DNA of 64,000 bases from HLUCCA09 sp038745585 (GCA_038745585.1 JBCDLH010000009.1:62001-126000); one strand, 5' to 3'; positions 41,801 through 51,326 are shown, counted from the stretch's first letter. Notes: generated from the sequence alone by a model not told the origin. Program-made: numbers and translations.

Positions 41801-42499
41801 TTAGGCCTTAGGTGCGACGGCTGCGCCCAACGCCTTAAGGAGCGCCGCGGCCGCTTTCTGCTCGGCGGCGCGCTTTGAGGGGGCCTGGCCTTCCGCGGTC
41901 GCCCCCGTCTCAAGCCGGGCCTCTATGGTAAAGAGCGGCGCATGGTCGGGCCCGCTCCGCCGCAGCTCACGGTAGCTCGGCGGCCGCATCCGCCGTGCTT
42001 GCGCCCATTCCTGAAGCGCCGTCTTGGGATCGCGCGCATCGGCGTCGATCCGGGCGATCCGCGCGCCCCAGAGCCGCAGGACCAGCGCTTTGGCCGCGCC
42101 AAAGCCGCCGTCGAGGTAAACGGCCGCGATCACGGCCTCCATTCCGTCACCCAAAAGGGCGGTCTTGCGCCGCCCGCCTGTCATTGTCTCGGAGCGTCCA
42201 AGCTTCAGCACATCGCCGAGCGCGATTTCGGTGGCGACCTCGGCGCAGGTCTCCTTGCGCACGAGCGTGTTAAAGCGGGGCGCGAGCTGCCCCTCGGCGG
42301 CATCCTCATCGGCTTCGAGGAGCGCCTCGGCCATCACCAGACCGAGAACGCGGTCGCCCAAGAATTCCATCCGCTGGTTGTCCGGGCGCGTGGCCGAGGC
42401 GATGGAGCCATGGGTCAGCGCGCGTATGAGCAGGTCAGGGTCGCGAAACGCATAGCCGAGCTGATGTTGAAACGCTTTGAGATCGGCCGAGAGCTTCAT
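41801..42499 (-). CDS. rnc: Ribonuclease III
   Basis: A 232-residue RNase III: catalytic block NQRMEFLGDRVLGLVMAEAL (family signature ERLEFLGDSVL), second acids in LLGDGMEAVIAAVYLDGGF, and a C-terminal dsRNA-binding domain (about 155-225). It cuts double-stranded RNA, including rRNA precursors. ATG 42499 fits the family start MKLSADL; upstream ATG at 42532 adds 11 residues. No good ribosome site precedes either. Confidence 0.95.
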   Translation of the reverse strand: MKLSADLKAFQHQLGYAFRDPDLLIRALTHGSIASATRPDNQRMEFLGDRVLGLVMAEALLEADEDAAEGQLAPRFNTLVRKETCAEVATEIALGDVLKLGRSETMTGGRRKTALLGDGMEAVIAAVYLDGGFGAAKALVLRLWGARIARIDADARDPKTALQEWAQARRMRPPSYRELRRSGPDHAPLFTIEARLETGATAEGQAPSKRAAEQKAAAALLKALGAAVAPKA

Positions 42500-42830
42500 G
42501 CGTGCATCCGTCTGCCACGCGGGCCGCGCCATCGGTGGACCGGACAGGTAAAACGGGAGTTGGACCGCTCTGGCTCAAAGTGCGCCCATCCGACGCTCGG
42601 CCCGCGCCAAAGACAGACCGCTCGGCCCCAAGTATATCCAACGCGAAGGCCTCGGAACGTGTCGCGAGTGTCGTGCATCAGCAAGAACATGGCCCTCCGA
42701 CATATGGGTCTGCGACGCGGCTCACACGGGCTCTGCCGCGCACGGATTATTCCGCCCTCCGTGCTCGACCGGTGGCGCGACCAGCGGTTCGCCTGCCTCG
42801 GCAACCCCGAGCCATCTGCCGCGGCCCGCC
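42500..42830. other. Intergenic between lepB and rnc, no gene seen
   Basis: 331 bases on the minus strand between lepB and rnc, which are adjacent in most relatives. Overlapping frames on both strands lack family features and ribosome sites. It may be a leader for rnc, or hold degraded sequence. Confidence 0.45.
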
Positions 42831-43613
42831 CTATTCGATCCGGTGAAAGAACCGATCCCCGCGCCAGGTCCAAAAGAAAAAGAGCGAGTTCCCCGCTGCC
42901 GAAAACATCACCCGGTTCGCTCGGCCGATAAGGTTCTCTTCCGGCACAAAACCGACCCCGCGCGCCAGCGGGTTAACGCGGCTATCGGTCGAGTTGTCGC
43001 GATTGTCGCCCATAAAAAAGTAGTGCCCCTCCGGCACGGTAAAGACAGGCGTATTGTCGTTCGCCCCTCCGTCGCGAATGTTGAGGATCGCGTGGGTCTC
43101 GCCGTTGGGCAACGTCTCGATAAAGCGTTCCTTTTCGCAGACTTCACCCAGAACAAGCGGCCGGTTTCCGCATTGCGGCGGCTGGCCCTGCGGCCCCTGC
43201 GGCGCGAAGACCTCCTGGAATACGCCGTCGGGCTCGGTCTTCAGCGGGGTGCCGTTGATGTTCAGGATCCCGTCGAGCATCTGCACCCGGTCGCCCTCGC
43301 CGGCGACAAGGCGCTTGATAAAGTCTTGCCCATTGACCGGGTGGCGGAAGACCACGACATCGCCGACCTCCGGCGCGTTGCCGAACCATCGCCCATCGAT
43401 AAAGGTGCAGAACGAAAACGGACAGGAATGCTGCGAATACCCGTAGGCCATCTTGTTGACGAAGAGAAAGTCGCCGATGAGCAGTGTGTCTTTCATCGAG
43501 CCGGACGGGATCCAAAACGGCTGAAAGAAAAGGGTGCGGAACACGCCCGCGATCAGAAGGGCATAGACAATGGTCTTGACCGTCTCAACGACGTTTTCGC
43601 GAAAGCTCGCCAT
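42831..43613 (-). CDS. lepB: Signal peptidase I
   Basis: A 260-residue inner-membrane protease that removes signal peptides. VKTIVYALLIAGVFRTLFF is the N-terminal TM helix; Ser39 (IPSGSMKDTLL) and Lys100 (GQDFIKRLVAGEGD) form the catalytic dyad. YFFMGDNRDNSTDSR is box E. An inserted segment about residues 130-170 with CGNRPLVLGEVCEKE may carry a disulfide. Confidence 0.95.
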   Translation of the reverse strand: MASFRENVVETVKTIVYALLIAGVFRTLFFQPFWIPSGSMKDTLLIGDFLFVNKMAYGYSQHSCPFSFCTFIDGRWFGNAPEVGDVVVFRHPVNGQDFIKRLVAGEGDRVQMLDGILNINGTPLKTEPDGVFQEVFAPQGPQGQPPQCGNRPLVLGEVCEKERFIETLPNGETHAILNIRDGGANDNTPVFTVPEGHYFFMGDNRDNSTDSRVNPLARGVGFVPEENLIGRANRVMFSAAGNSLFFFWTWRGDRFFHRIE

Positions 43614-43711
43614 GCTCTGATCCTGCCCGTGCCGTTTGTCTGCCGCGCCCCGCCCGGCCCGCGGCTACATGCGGCCCGCCCGGCGGGGTGTCAAGGAAGG
43701 CCGTCACCGGA

Positions 43712-44134
43712 TCACAGTGCGGGCGGCCCCTGCACGGCGCGCGGACGCGCTTCGATCAGAACGACGGCCTGTGCCCAAGGGTGGTCATCGGTCAGCGTGA
43801 CATGGACAACCGCCTCGCAGCCCGGGGGCGTCATCTCTGCCAAGCGCGCAGCCGCCCATCCGGAAAGGTGCATCACGGGCTGGCCCGTCGGCAAGTTCGT
43901 CACATGCATGTCCTTCCACGCGATGCCCATGCGCAGACCAGTGCCCAGCGCCTTGGAACACGCCTCTTTCGCCGCCCAGCGCTTGGCATAGGTCGCGGCG
44001 ACATCGCGCCGCCGTTCCGCCTTACGCTGCTCGGTTTCAGTGAACACGCGGGTCCGAAAACGGTCGCCGAAACGGGCAAGCGTGCCCTCGATCCGCTCGA
44101 TATTCGCAAGATCGGTGCCGATGCCGAGGATCAT
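43712..44134 (-). CDS. acpS: Holo-[acyl-carrier-protein] synthase
   Basis: A 140-residue phosphopantetheinyl transferase that activates apo-ACP with CoA. MILGIGTDLANIERIE holds the Mg-binding Asp8, and KRWAAKEACSKALGTG the Glu. It sits between pdxJ and lepB, the typical order. Confidence 0.95.
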   Translation of the reverse strand: MILGIGTDLANIERIEGTLARFGDRFRTRVFTETEQRKAERRRDVAATYAKRWAAKEACSKALGTGLRMGIAWKDMHVTNLPTGQPVMHLSGWAAARLAEMTPPGCEAVVHVTLTDDHPWAQAVVLIEARPRAVQGPPAL

Positions 44135-44221
44135 TAGCCGTCACGCGTCCGGCTGATAGGGATGCGTCCGGGCGGGTGGGCCGATGTCCAGAGGACGAGG
44201 TTCACGCGTCTGGACCCGCGG

Positions 44222-45049
44222 TCAGGCGGTGGGGGCAGCGCGCGCGGCATCCATCAGCCTGCGCATCTGGCGGATCGCGTGGTCGAGCCCGGTGAAAACG
44301 GCCTCGCCGATCAGGAAATGCCCGATATTGAGCTCAACGAGCTGCGGCAGCGCCGCAATCGGCCCAACAGTTTCAAAGCTCAGGCCATGGCCCGCATGAA
44401 CTTCGAGCCCGAGGTCATGGGCGTGCGCCGCCATCTCAGTCAGCCGGGCGAGCTCGGCATCCCGCGCGCGGTGCTGCCCGTCCATATGGGCGTCGCAATA
44501 GCCGCCAGTGTGGAGCTCAATCACCGCCGCACCGATCCGCGCGGCCGCCTCGACCTGCGCACGATCCGCCGCGACGAAGAGCGACACGCGGCACCCGGCA
44601 TCGGCCAGCGGGGCGATAAAGCGCGCCAGGCGCACCTCGTCCTGCACGACGTCAAGCCCCCCCTCGGTCGTCCGTTCCTCGCGCTTTTCCGGCACAAGGC
44701 AGACGGCATGGGGCCGGTGCCGCAGGGCAATCGCCTGCATCTCGTCGGTCGCAGCCATCTCGAAGTTGAGCGGGCGCGTAAGAGTGGCCATCAGCTGCTC
44801 GATATCGCGGTCTAAGATGTGGCGCCGGTCCTCGCGCAGATGCGCTGTAATGCCGTCGGCCCCCGCAGCCTCGGCAAGCTGAGCGGCGCGGACGGGGTCA
44901 GGCCCGGCGCCGCCGCGCGCGTTGCGCAATGTTGCGACGTGGTCGATATTGACCCCAAGCCGCAACACTCCGGTGGACGGTGCACACCACGCGTCGCTTA
45001 CACCGTGCGGGGCGCTCTCAGCGATAGGATTAGTCGCGATGTCGGACAT
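44222..45049 (-). CDS. pdxJ: Pyridoxine 5'-phosphate synthase
   Basis: A 275-residue TIM-barrel enzyme that joins 3-amino-2-oxopropyl phosphate and 1-deoxyxylulose 5-phosphate to make PNP. LGVNIDHVATLRNARGG, ADGITAHLREDRRHI and EVHAGHGL are the family motifs. It carries an N-terminal extension of about 30 residues (SDIATNPIAES...) before the barrel. AGGAGG 5 bases before ATG 45049 supports this start. Confidence 0.94.
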   Translation of the reverse strand: MSDIATNPIAESAPHGVSDAWCAPSTGVLRLGVNIDHVATLRNARGGAGPDPVRAAQLAEAAGADGITAHLREDRRHILDRDIEQLMATLTRPLNFEMAATDEMQAIALRHRPHAVCLVPEKREERTTEGGLDVVQDEVRLARFIAPLADAGCRVSLFVAADRAQVEAAARIGAAVIELHTGGYCDAHMDGQHRARDAELARLTEMAAHAHDLGLEVHAGHGLSFETVGPIAALPQLVELNIGHFLIGEAVFTGLDHAIRQMRRLMDAARAAPTA

Positions 45050-45285
45050 GGGCGCCTCCTGTGACCTACGACATATCGCGCGCCCGGCGAAAAGCGAAGA
45101 CCACATTGACGCGATTGCGGCGGCCACTTCGGGCTTTAGGAGGGACACCCCGGACGGCCATCGGCGCTTCATGTCCGCTCCCTCTCAACGGCCCGCGCTG
45201 CCTTAAGGCCCGCAACGGGCCAGGCGGCTTACGTGCTGGTCCGGCTTAGATGCGACGCACGGAGCGCAAATCCGTTAGATCTGCT

Positions 45286-47802
45286 TTAGGCGACTTGCTG
45301 CGTCTCGGCCAGGGTTGCCGCGTTCTGCTCCGCGCCGCTCCGATCCGCTTTGACGCGCTCCGATTTCGGATCATAGAGCGGCTTGAGGCTCGCCTCCGCG
45401 GCGTGCCGCGTCCCCGCGATCTCGATCTCGTAGACTGATGCCAGCATCTCCTTTCCGGGTTCGCCTGGTCGCGTGCAGGGCACATAGCCGAGGCCGACGG
45501 CGCCGCCGAGCGCATGGCCATAGCCGCCCGAAGAGAGGTAGCCAACGATGGTTCCATCTCGCAGCACCGGCTCGCCATGGTGGAGATGCAGGGCGGGATC
45601 CGTCAGGCGAAACTGCAGCAGCCGCCGCTCCACCCCCGCCTCCTTCTTGCGCAGCACCGCATCGCGACCGATGAAGTCGCCCTTGCCGGGCGCATCGGGT
45701 TTGACGGCAAAGCCAAGGCCAGCCTCGAGCACGTGGTCCTCATCCGTGATGTCGTGGCCATAGTGGCGGAACGCCTTCTCCAACCTGCAACTCTCCATCG
45801 CGTGCAAGCCACTGAGCGTGAGACCATATTCAGCGCCGACCCCCATCAGCGTCTCAAAGACATGGGCGGCCTGATCGGTCGAGACATAAAGCTCCCAGCC
45901 AAGCTCGCCGACATAGGTGACGCGGTGCGCCCGAGCGAGGCCCATCCCGATCTCGATCTCGCGCGCAACGCCAAAGGGGTGCGCTGCGTTCGAGAAGTCG
46001 TGCGGTGTGCAGGCTTCGAGAATGTCGCGCGCTTTCGGCCCCATCAGCGGCAAGACGGCCTCCGCTGCCGTCACATCGACGACGACCGCGCGCGCCTCGC
46101 CGACATGCCGGCGGAGCCAGGCCAGATCGCGCTGCACGCTCGACGCCGGCACCACGAGGAGGTAGGCTGTCTCCGACAGCCGAGTGACGGTCAGATCGCT
46201 CTCGATCCCACCGCGGTCGTTGAGCATCTGCGTATAGACGATGCGGCCCGGGGCCACGTCCATTTGTCCCCCGCAAAGCCGCTGCAGTACCGCGCTGGCC
46301 TCGGGCCCCTCGATGCGGATCTTGCCGAAGGACGACATCTCGAGAAGGCCCACCCCCTCGCGGATCGCCAGATGCTCAGCGCGCTGGTTGGCAAACCAAT
46401 TCTGCCCCCCCCAATCGTAGCGGTACTCTCGCTCCTGACCCGGGCGTGCAAACCAGTTCGCCCGCTCCCAGCCCGCCGTTTCGCCAAAGACCGCACCACG
46501 CGCCTTCAGGTGCTCATGGAGCGGGGAGCGGCGCACCCCGCGCGCCGTCTCGGGCTGACGGAACGGATAATGGTCGGCATAGAGCAGACCCAGCGTTTCG
46601 CTGACCCGCGTGCGCAGATAGCGGCGGTTCTTCTGAAACGGCTGCGCCCGGCGGATATCGACCTCCCAGAGATCGAAGGGCGGCGCGCCGTCCTCCATCC
46701 ATTGGGCGAGCGCCATGCCGGCCCCGCCCGACGCAGCGATGCCGATGGAGTTGTAGCCCGCCGCGACCCAATAGCCGTCGAGTTCGGGCGCCTCACCGAG
46801 ATAGTAGCGGTCGTCCGGGGTAAAGCTCTCGGGGCCGTTAAAGAAGGTGTGGATGCCCGCCTCGGCGAGCATCGGCATGCGTTCGACGGCGGCCTCTAGG
46901 ATCGGCTCGAAATGGTCGAAATCCTCGGGCAATTGGTCAAAGCAAAAGTCTTCGGAGATGCCGTCCATGCCCCAGGGTTTGGCCTTGGGCTCAAACGCGC
47001 CAAGGAGCATTTTGCCCGCGTCTTCCTTGTAGTAGGCACATTCGTCGGGCACGCGTAGCACCGGAAGCTGGCCAAGCCCCGCGATGTTTTCGGTGACGAT
47101 ATAGAAATGCTCGCAGGCATGGAGCGGGACGCGGACGCCGGCCTCGGCCGCGAGGTCTCGCGCCCACATGCCTGCACAGTTGACGACTAGATCGGCCGCG
47201 ATATGACCGGTCTCACTGCCCCGTGCCCAATCAACGCCGGTGACGCGGCCGGTCTCGGTCGTCACACCAGTGACCTTCACGCCCTCGGCGATCTCGGCTC
47301 CCCGTGCCCGCGCCCCGCGCGCCAGCGCCAGCGCGACATTCGCGGGATCGGCCTGGCCGTCGCCCGGGAGCCAGACGCCCGCCGTTACGCCCTCGATATT
47401 GATTTGCGGGTAGCGATCGACCACCTCGGCGGGCGACAGGTCCTCGACCTCAACACCGTAGACGCGCGCGAGCCCAGCCTGGCGCAGGATCTCTTCGCGC
47501 CGGTGCTCGGTCAACGCCACGGTGATCGAGCCGGTCTGACGAAAGCCTGTCGCAAGCCCTGTCTCAGCCTCCAGCTCGGCGTAGAGCTCAGCCGAATACT
47601 TAGCGAGACGCGTCATGTTCTGGCTCGCACGCAGTTGCGCGATTAGCCCTGCCGCGTGCCACGTCGTCCCACAGGTGAGCTGCTTGCGTTCGAGCAGGAC
47701 GATATCGGTCCAGCCGAGCTTTGCCAGATGATAGGCCACCGAGCAGCCGGAGACGCCGCCTCCGATAATCACAACACGCGCCTGAAGCGGAAGGTTGGTC
47801 AT
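45286..47802 (-). CDS. GcvT-family FAD-dependent dehydrogenase (dimethylglycine/sarcosine dehydrogenase-like)
   Basis: An 838-residue two-part flavoenzyme. The N-terminal DAO domain has VVIIGGGVSGCSVAYHLAKL and CGTTWHAAGL, where His49 is the position that binds FAD covalently in dimethylglycine dehydrogenase. The C-terminal half is GcvT-like with folate-binding aminomethyltransferase features (LLEMSSFGKIRIEGPEA, GLHAMESCRLEKAFRHYGHD). Such enzymes oxidatively demethylate N-methylated glycines or betaine-related amines and pass the C1 unit to THF. ATG 47802, AGGGGG 7-8 bases upstream. Substrate not resolvable. Confidence 0.88.
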   Translation of the reverse strand: MTNLPLQARVVIIGGGVSGCSVAYHLAKLGWTDIVLLERKQLTCGTTWHAAGLIAQLRASQNMTRLAKYSAELYAELEAETGLATGFRQTGSITVALTEHRREEILRQAGLARVYGVEVEDLSPAEVVDRYPQINIEGVTAGVWLPGDGQADPANVALALARGARARGAEIAEGVKVTGVTTETGRVTGVDWARGSETGHIAADLVVNCAGMWARDLAAEAGVRVPLHACEHFYIVTENIAGLGQLPVLRVPDECAYYKEDAGKMLLGAFEPKAKPWGMDGISEDFCFDQLPEDFDHFEPILEAAVERMPMLAEAGIHTFFNGPESFTPDDRYYLGEAPELDGYWVAAGYNSIGIAASGGAGMALAQWMEDGAPPFDLWEVDIRRAQPFQKNRRYLRTRVSETLGLLYADHYPFRQPETARGVRRSPLHEHLKARGAVFGETAGWERANWFARPGQEREYRYDWGGQNWFANQRAEHLAIREGVGLLEMSSFGKIRIEGPEASAVLQRLCGGQMDVAPGRIVYTQMLNDRGGIESDLTVTRLSETAYLLVVPASSVQRDLAWLRRHVGEARAVVVDVTAAEAVLPLMGPKARDILEACTPHDFSNAAHPFGVAREIEIGMGLARAHRVTYVGELGWELYVSTDQAAHVFETLMGVGAEYGLTLSGLHAMESCRLEKAFRHYGHDITDEDHVLEAGLGFAVKPDAPGKGDFIGRDAVLRKKEAGVERRLLQFRLTDPALHLHHGEPVLRDGTIVGYLSSGGYGHALGGAVGLGYVPCTRPGEPGKEMLASVYEIEIAGTRHAAEASLKPLYDPKSERVKADRSGAEQNAATLAETQQVA

Positions 47803-48063
47803 CTTGGGTACCCCCTGGCTACGCCGAGGGAGAGCACCGTGGCGGTGCGACCCCTGCGGCATTGAGTTTCGAAGAGGCGTTCGGCCCGTGGCGGCGGGCT
47901 CCATGCCGGCGCGCATCCTGGCGGAGAACGCCCTGCGCAACAAGCCAATTCCGGGTCTCTCAGCCGCCCTAGCCCAATGCGGTGAGGGCGCGCTGATGGA
48001 GCCGCCTTTCGCATGCGCCGCAACGCCCTGGACCGCAGTTCGGGCGTCAGCACGCGGACGGGA

Positions 48064-49518
48064 TCAACCCAAATTTGTGTGACACCCGCATCGATAATAC
48101 GCGGCGAGGGCCGCTCGCACCGCGTGGTCCTCCGAGGTGAGCGGAGTGCAGCCGCTGGCACGGGCCTGCGCCAAAAGCTCGACTTCGGCGGCGGCCCGGT
48201 CGATCCCGGTGGCACGGCCCTCCACCACGACGGCGCGACCGCCGACATGGAGCCCCCGCACGTCTTCGTTGCGCGCGCGTGCAACAAGGAGATCGACAAG
48301 ATCGGCCCCGCCCTCGAGGATATCTCCGGTGATGCGGGCCGTATCGAGCGTTAGAATATCGGCCGGAGCGCCTGGGGCAATCGTCCCGCCGCCATCGGCG
48401 CCGAGGATCGAGCGCCGGCCGTCGATCAGCGCCGCATCGAGCAGACGGTCCCGCGTCAGCACGTCGTCGGCGCCCCAACCGCGTTGCAGCCGCCAGGCCA
48501 CGCGCAACTCTCGCAGCGCGTCCTCGTCATCATCGAAGGCGAGCCCGTCGAGCCCCAGGCCAAAGCGGACCCCGGCGGCGAGATAGGTCGCCACCGGTGC
48601 AAGGCCGGATCGCAGGCGCAGATTCGATGAGCTGTTGAGCGACACCGTTACCCCGCGCGCGGCCAGGAGCGCACAATCCTCCGCGTCGAGATAGACACCA
48701 TGTGCGACGGTCAGCCGGTCCGACAGCAATCCGATCCGGTCGAGATGCTGCAGGAGACCGCCGGGATAAGCCGCCGACGCCCATTCCTTTTGGTAGCGGG
48801 TCTCGAAGAGATGCATATGGACGCGCCGCCCTGTCTCCGCCGAGCCCGCGGCGATACGTTCAAGCGTTGCGTCGTCGACCCATTGCGGGCCGACAGGGCC
48901 GTATTGGACCGAAAAGGTCTCGTGCTCAAAGGCGGTGATCGCATCGAGCATGGCAAGCTGCGCCGCCGCGCTCGGCCACGTCCCCTCGGCGCTCCGCAAC
49001 TGGGCCACCTGCTCTGGCGGGAGCCGGTCGAAGAATGGTGCCGGATCGCCATAGGTCCAAGGATTGCGGCCCCAGATCGGCACGGCGAATGCGACGCGAA
49101 TGCCGATTTCCCTTGCCGCTCGCGAGACGGCCTCCGCCTCGTCCACTGTGCGGTGCGGATCGGCGCTGCCATGGCAATGGTTGAGCGCGGCGACGCCCGA
49201 CTCGGCCATGCGCGCAAAGGCGACGGCGGCGCGCAGATAAGGATCGGTCGCCGGCTCGCGCCCGAGCGAGGCGATCCACACTTCGAGCGCGTCGTCGCCC
49301 GCGCCGAAAGCCAGGGTGCGCAGGCCACGTCCATGGTCGTGCGCATTTGCGAGCGCGGGCATAACGAGTGAGGTGCTGGCCGACTTCGCCGCGCTGATAC
49401 CGACAATCTTACCCCCTTCCACCGAGAGCATCGCTGGCGCGGTTGTCCAGACACCATCGATGCTGCGCTGAAGCAGATAGGCCGCATCGCCCCTATTCAC
49501 CTGGTCAGACGCGCCCAT
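48064..49518 (-). CDS. Amidohydrolase (ATZ/TRZ/cytosine-deaminase-like)
   Basis: A 484-residue metal-dependent amidohydrolase. NAHDHGRGL near residue 57 supplies the first metal ligands, HMHLFETRYQKEW the third His, LTVAHGVYL the fourth, and GLGLDGLAFDDDEDALREL the Asp. The C-terminal ILTLDTARITGD closes the composite domain. Related enzymes deaminate purines, pyrimidines, guanidines or triazines. It lies 261 bases upstream of the GcvT-type gene on the same strand. No ribosome site is evident at ATG 49518. Confidence 0.85.
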   Translation of the reverse strand: MGASDQVNRGDAAYLLQRSIDGVWTTAPAMLSVEGGKIVGISAAKSASTSLVMPALANAHDHGRGLRTLAFGAGDDALEVWIASLGREPATDPYLRAAVAFARMAESGVAALNHCHGSADPHRTVDEAEAVSRAAREIGIRVAFAVPIWGRNPWTYGDPAPFFDRLPPEQVAQLRSAEGTWPSAAAQLAMLDAITAFEHETFSVQYGPVGPQWVDDATLERIAAGSAETGRRVHMHLFETRYQKEWASAAYPGGLLQHLDRIGLLSDRLTVAHGVYLDAEDCALLAARGVTVSLNSSSNLRLRSGLAPVATYLAAGVRFGLGLDGLAFDDDEDALRELRVAWRLQRGWGADDVLTRDRLLDAALIDGRRSILGADGGGTIAPGAPADILTLDTARITGDILEGGADLVDLLVARARNEDVRGLHVGGRAVVVEGRATGIDRAAAEVELLAQARASGCTPLTSEDHAVRAALAAYYRCGCHTNLG

Positions 49519-49841
49519 GAGCACGGTTTAGTTTGCGGTTTCGTTTGGCATGGCCGGCGCTTGAGGTGTGCATCGCGCTGCGTTGGCTGTGTCTCATACC
49601 CTCTCCCATACAGGCTTGTGCGCATTGCTGTATGCAAGAGTGCGGGGCGTCTGTCGATCTGAGGTTCCTGCAGCGATCTCACGAGATACCGCGAGGTTTA
49701 ACGGACTTTATCAAGCTTGATTTGTGCAATAATCGCAGCGCACTCTGATGTGGGCGGCGCGTCTCAGTGACTTCGCGCAGCTCTCATGACCTGAGCCAGG
49801 GCGCACGGCCATTTCGGAGCCCCTTCTTTCAGATCGGCCAG
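49519..49841. other. Gap left of the IS element, no gene seen
   Basis: 323 bases between the amidohydrolase and the IS30 left end with no supported open frame. It should contain the amidohydrolase promoter. The sequence is AT-richer than average. Confidence 0.5.
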
Positions 49842-49842
49842 G

Positions 49843-49875
49843 GTGGATTCACAAACGAAGTGCAAATTCTGTATC
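49843..49875 (+). repeat. IS30 left inverted repeat
   Basis: Begins GTGGATTCAC, then an AAGTGCAA core and GTATC at the inner end. It matches the reverse complement of the right end at most positions, with a 1-base offset in the middle. Confidence 0.8.
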
Positions 49876-49904
49876 AAAACAGAAGCTTGCATGTAGGATG
49901 TGGA

Positions 49905-50915
49905 ATGGGCCGAAGTTACCCTCACCTGAGCTTGGCAGAGCGTCGGAAGATTGCGCAGTGGCGTGACGCGGACATGCCAGTCTCAGAGATCGAGGATCGT
50001 TTGGGGCGTGCGCCGTCCACGATCTACCGCGAGCTCAATCGGAATGACTTTTCTGACCCCGAGCTTCCGAAAGTCAAAGGCTATTTCGCCGTAGCGGCCC
50101 AGGGCATGTACGAACGCCGCCGCGCAATCCATCGCAAGATGGTCAAACATCAGGACTTGAAAGCTGCGATCGAGGATCGGCTCAAGGCCGGTTGGTCTCC
50201 AGAGCAGATCGCCGGACGCATGCTGCTAGAGCGCCACCCTGTCCATGTCAGCCACGAGACGATCTATCGCTACGCCTACTCCAACGCAGGTCGCTCCGAG
50301 TCATTCTACCGTCATTTGCCCATGCATCGCCGCCGCCGCCGGCCGCGCGGATATCGGCGGCATCAGCGCACCCATATATCGAACGCGCAATACTGGTCGC
50401 AAAGGCCGCAGCGCATCGCTCAGCGATCCGAGTTCGGACACTGGGAGTGCGATCTGGTGATGTTCCGCAAGGAGCATGGAAAGGTCAATGTCACCTCCCT
50501 CGTCGAACGGGTCAGTCGCTTCGCCGTCGCTCTGCGGAACGAAGACAGGCAATCCAAACCGATCATGGAGGCGCTGATCCAAGGGCTTGCGGCCCTTCCC
50601 GCCGACGCGCGTCAATCCATCACCTTCGACCGCGGCACTGAGTTCTCCGCCTGGCGACACCTCAAGGCTGTGATCGGCGCCGATGCGTGGTTCTGCGATC
50701 CGCAAGCGCCCTACCAAAAGGGCACGGGCGAGAACATGAATGGCAGACTTCGGCGATACCTTCCTCGATCAACGGAACCGACGGCGCTGACAAATCGATA
50801 TCTAAGGTCGATTTGCCATCGCCTCAATTCCACACCCCGCAAATGCCTGGGCTATCGAACGCCAGCCGAGGTCTTCGAAAGTGAGCTGCTCGCCATTCGC
50901 AGAGGTATAGAATAG
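49905..50915 (+). CDS. IS30-family transposase
   Basis: A 336-residue DDE transposase. An N-terminal helix-turn-helix (YPHLSLAERRKIAQWRDADM, then LGRAPSTIYRELNRN) binds the ends. The DDE triad is visible as Asp183 (GHWECDLVMF), Asp242 (ITFDRGTEFSAW) and Glu276 (KGTGENMNGRLRRYLP), all in IS30 spacing. AGGA lies 6 bases before ATG 49905; the longer frame from 49767 would start outside the element. Confidence 0.95.
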   Translation: MGRSYPHLSLAERRKIAQWRDADMPVSEIEDRLGRAPSTIYRELNRNDFSDPELPKVKGYFAVAAQGMYERRRAIHRKMVKHQDLKAAIEDRLKAGWSPEQIAGRMLLERHPVHVSHETIYRYAYSNAGRSESFYRHLPMHRRRRRPRGYRRHQRTHISNAQYWSQRPQRIAQRSEFGHWECDLVMFRKEHGKVNVTSLVERVSRFAVALRNEDRQSKPIMEALIQGLAALPADARQSITFDRGTEFSAWRHLKAVIGADAWFCDPQAPYQKGTGENMNGRLRRYLPRSTEPTALTNRYLRSICHRLNSTPRKCLGYRTPAEVFESELLAIRRGIE

Positions 50916-51326
50916 ATGCGATATCAATCTGTTGCACTTCAGCGTGAGTCCACAGCTGAAAGAAGGTTAAGTGGACATCTCAACCTACTGACCCTGGATG
51001 ACAGCCCGCCCGCCGAGCGGGTTGGGTATTTCAAGTCCGATACCGGGCCGCTTACGACCCGCATTGTCGCTTACGCCTCCCCCGAGCCGTTGACTGCTGA
51101 TGAGGCCCGCGCCGTCCTTTCCCGCACGATGGTGTCGGACGGCTCTATATCCGTCTCCACGATCTACTTTCCCGGTGCGCCTCACCCTGGGGCTGCTTTG
51201 ACCACCGCTGCCACCACAGCGGAAGCGCTTGCTTTCCTCGACCCAACCGGAGAATTCGGCGGTCGGGCGTATCGGCTTTGGGTGAATGATGCCAGCGGGG
51301 AGGCGCGCTTCGATGCCCATCCCTGA
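50916..51326 (+). CDS. Hypothetical protein, possibly a fragment next to the IS
   Basis: An open frame of 136 residues whose first ~13 codons lie inside the IS right end. The rest reads like a soluble, Ala/Thr-rich domain (TRIVAYASPEPLTADEARAV, SISVSTIYFPGAPHPG, GGRAYRLWVNDASGEARF) with no family I recognise. No N-terminal part is found left of the IS, so it may be the tail of a gene truncated by insertion, with the element donating a start codon. Expression is uncertain. Confidence 0.4.
   Translation: MRYQSVALQRESTAERRLSGHLNLLTLDDSPPAERVGYFKSDTGPLTTRIVAYASPEPLTADEARAVLSRTMVSDGSISVSTIYFPGAPHPGAALTTAATTAEALAFLDPTGEFGGRAYRLWVNDASGEARFDAHP
50920..50953 (-). repeat. IS30 right inverted repeat
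   Basis: Reads GATATC inward and GTGAGTCCAC at the outer edge; its reverse complement (GTGGACTCAC...AAGTGCAA...GATATC) mirrors the left end. It lies 4 bases past the transposase stop. Confidence 0.8.

Larger units (their letters stand above)
49842..50953 (+). mobile_element. IS30-family insertion sequence (~1.1 kb)
   Basis: One intact transposase frame is flanked by imperfect inverted repeats of about 33 bases: left from 49843 (GTGGATTCAC...), right ending at 50953 (...GTGAGTCCAC). A possible 2-base AG target duplication (49840-49841 and 50954-50955) fits IS30-type insertion but is too short to prove. Length is in the usual IS30 range (1.0-1.25 kb). It looks complete and possibly active. Confidence 0.85.

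Noticed and set aside
45207..45221. GGCCCG-CAA-CGGGCC hairpin after the GcvT-type gene
   Set aside because: Good 6-base stem but no T-run on either strand, so not called as a terminator.
47803..48063. CTGAGA motif resembling part of a TPP riboswitch
   Set aside because: Only the short CTGAGA core matches; the GAACCTGATC-type and closing elements are absent, and the next gene has no thiamine role.
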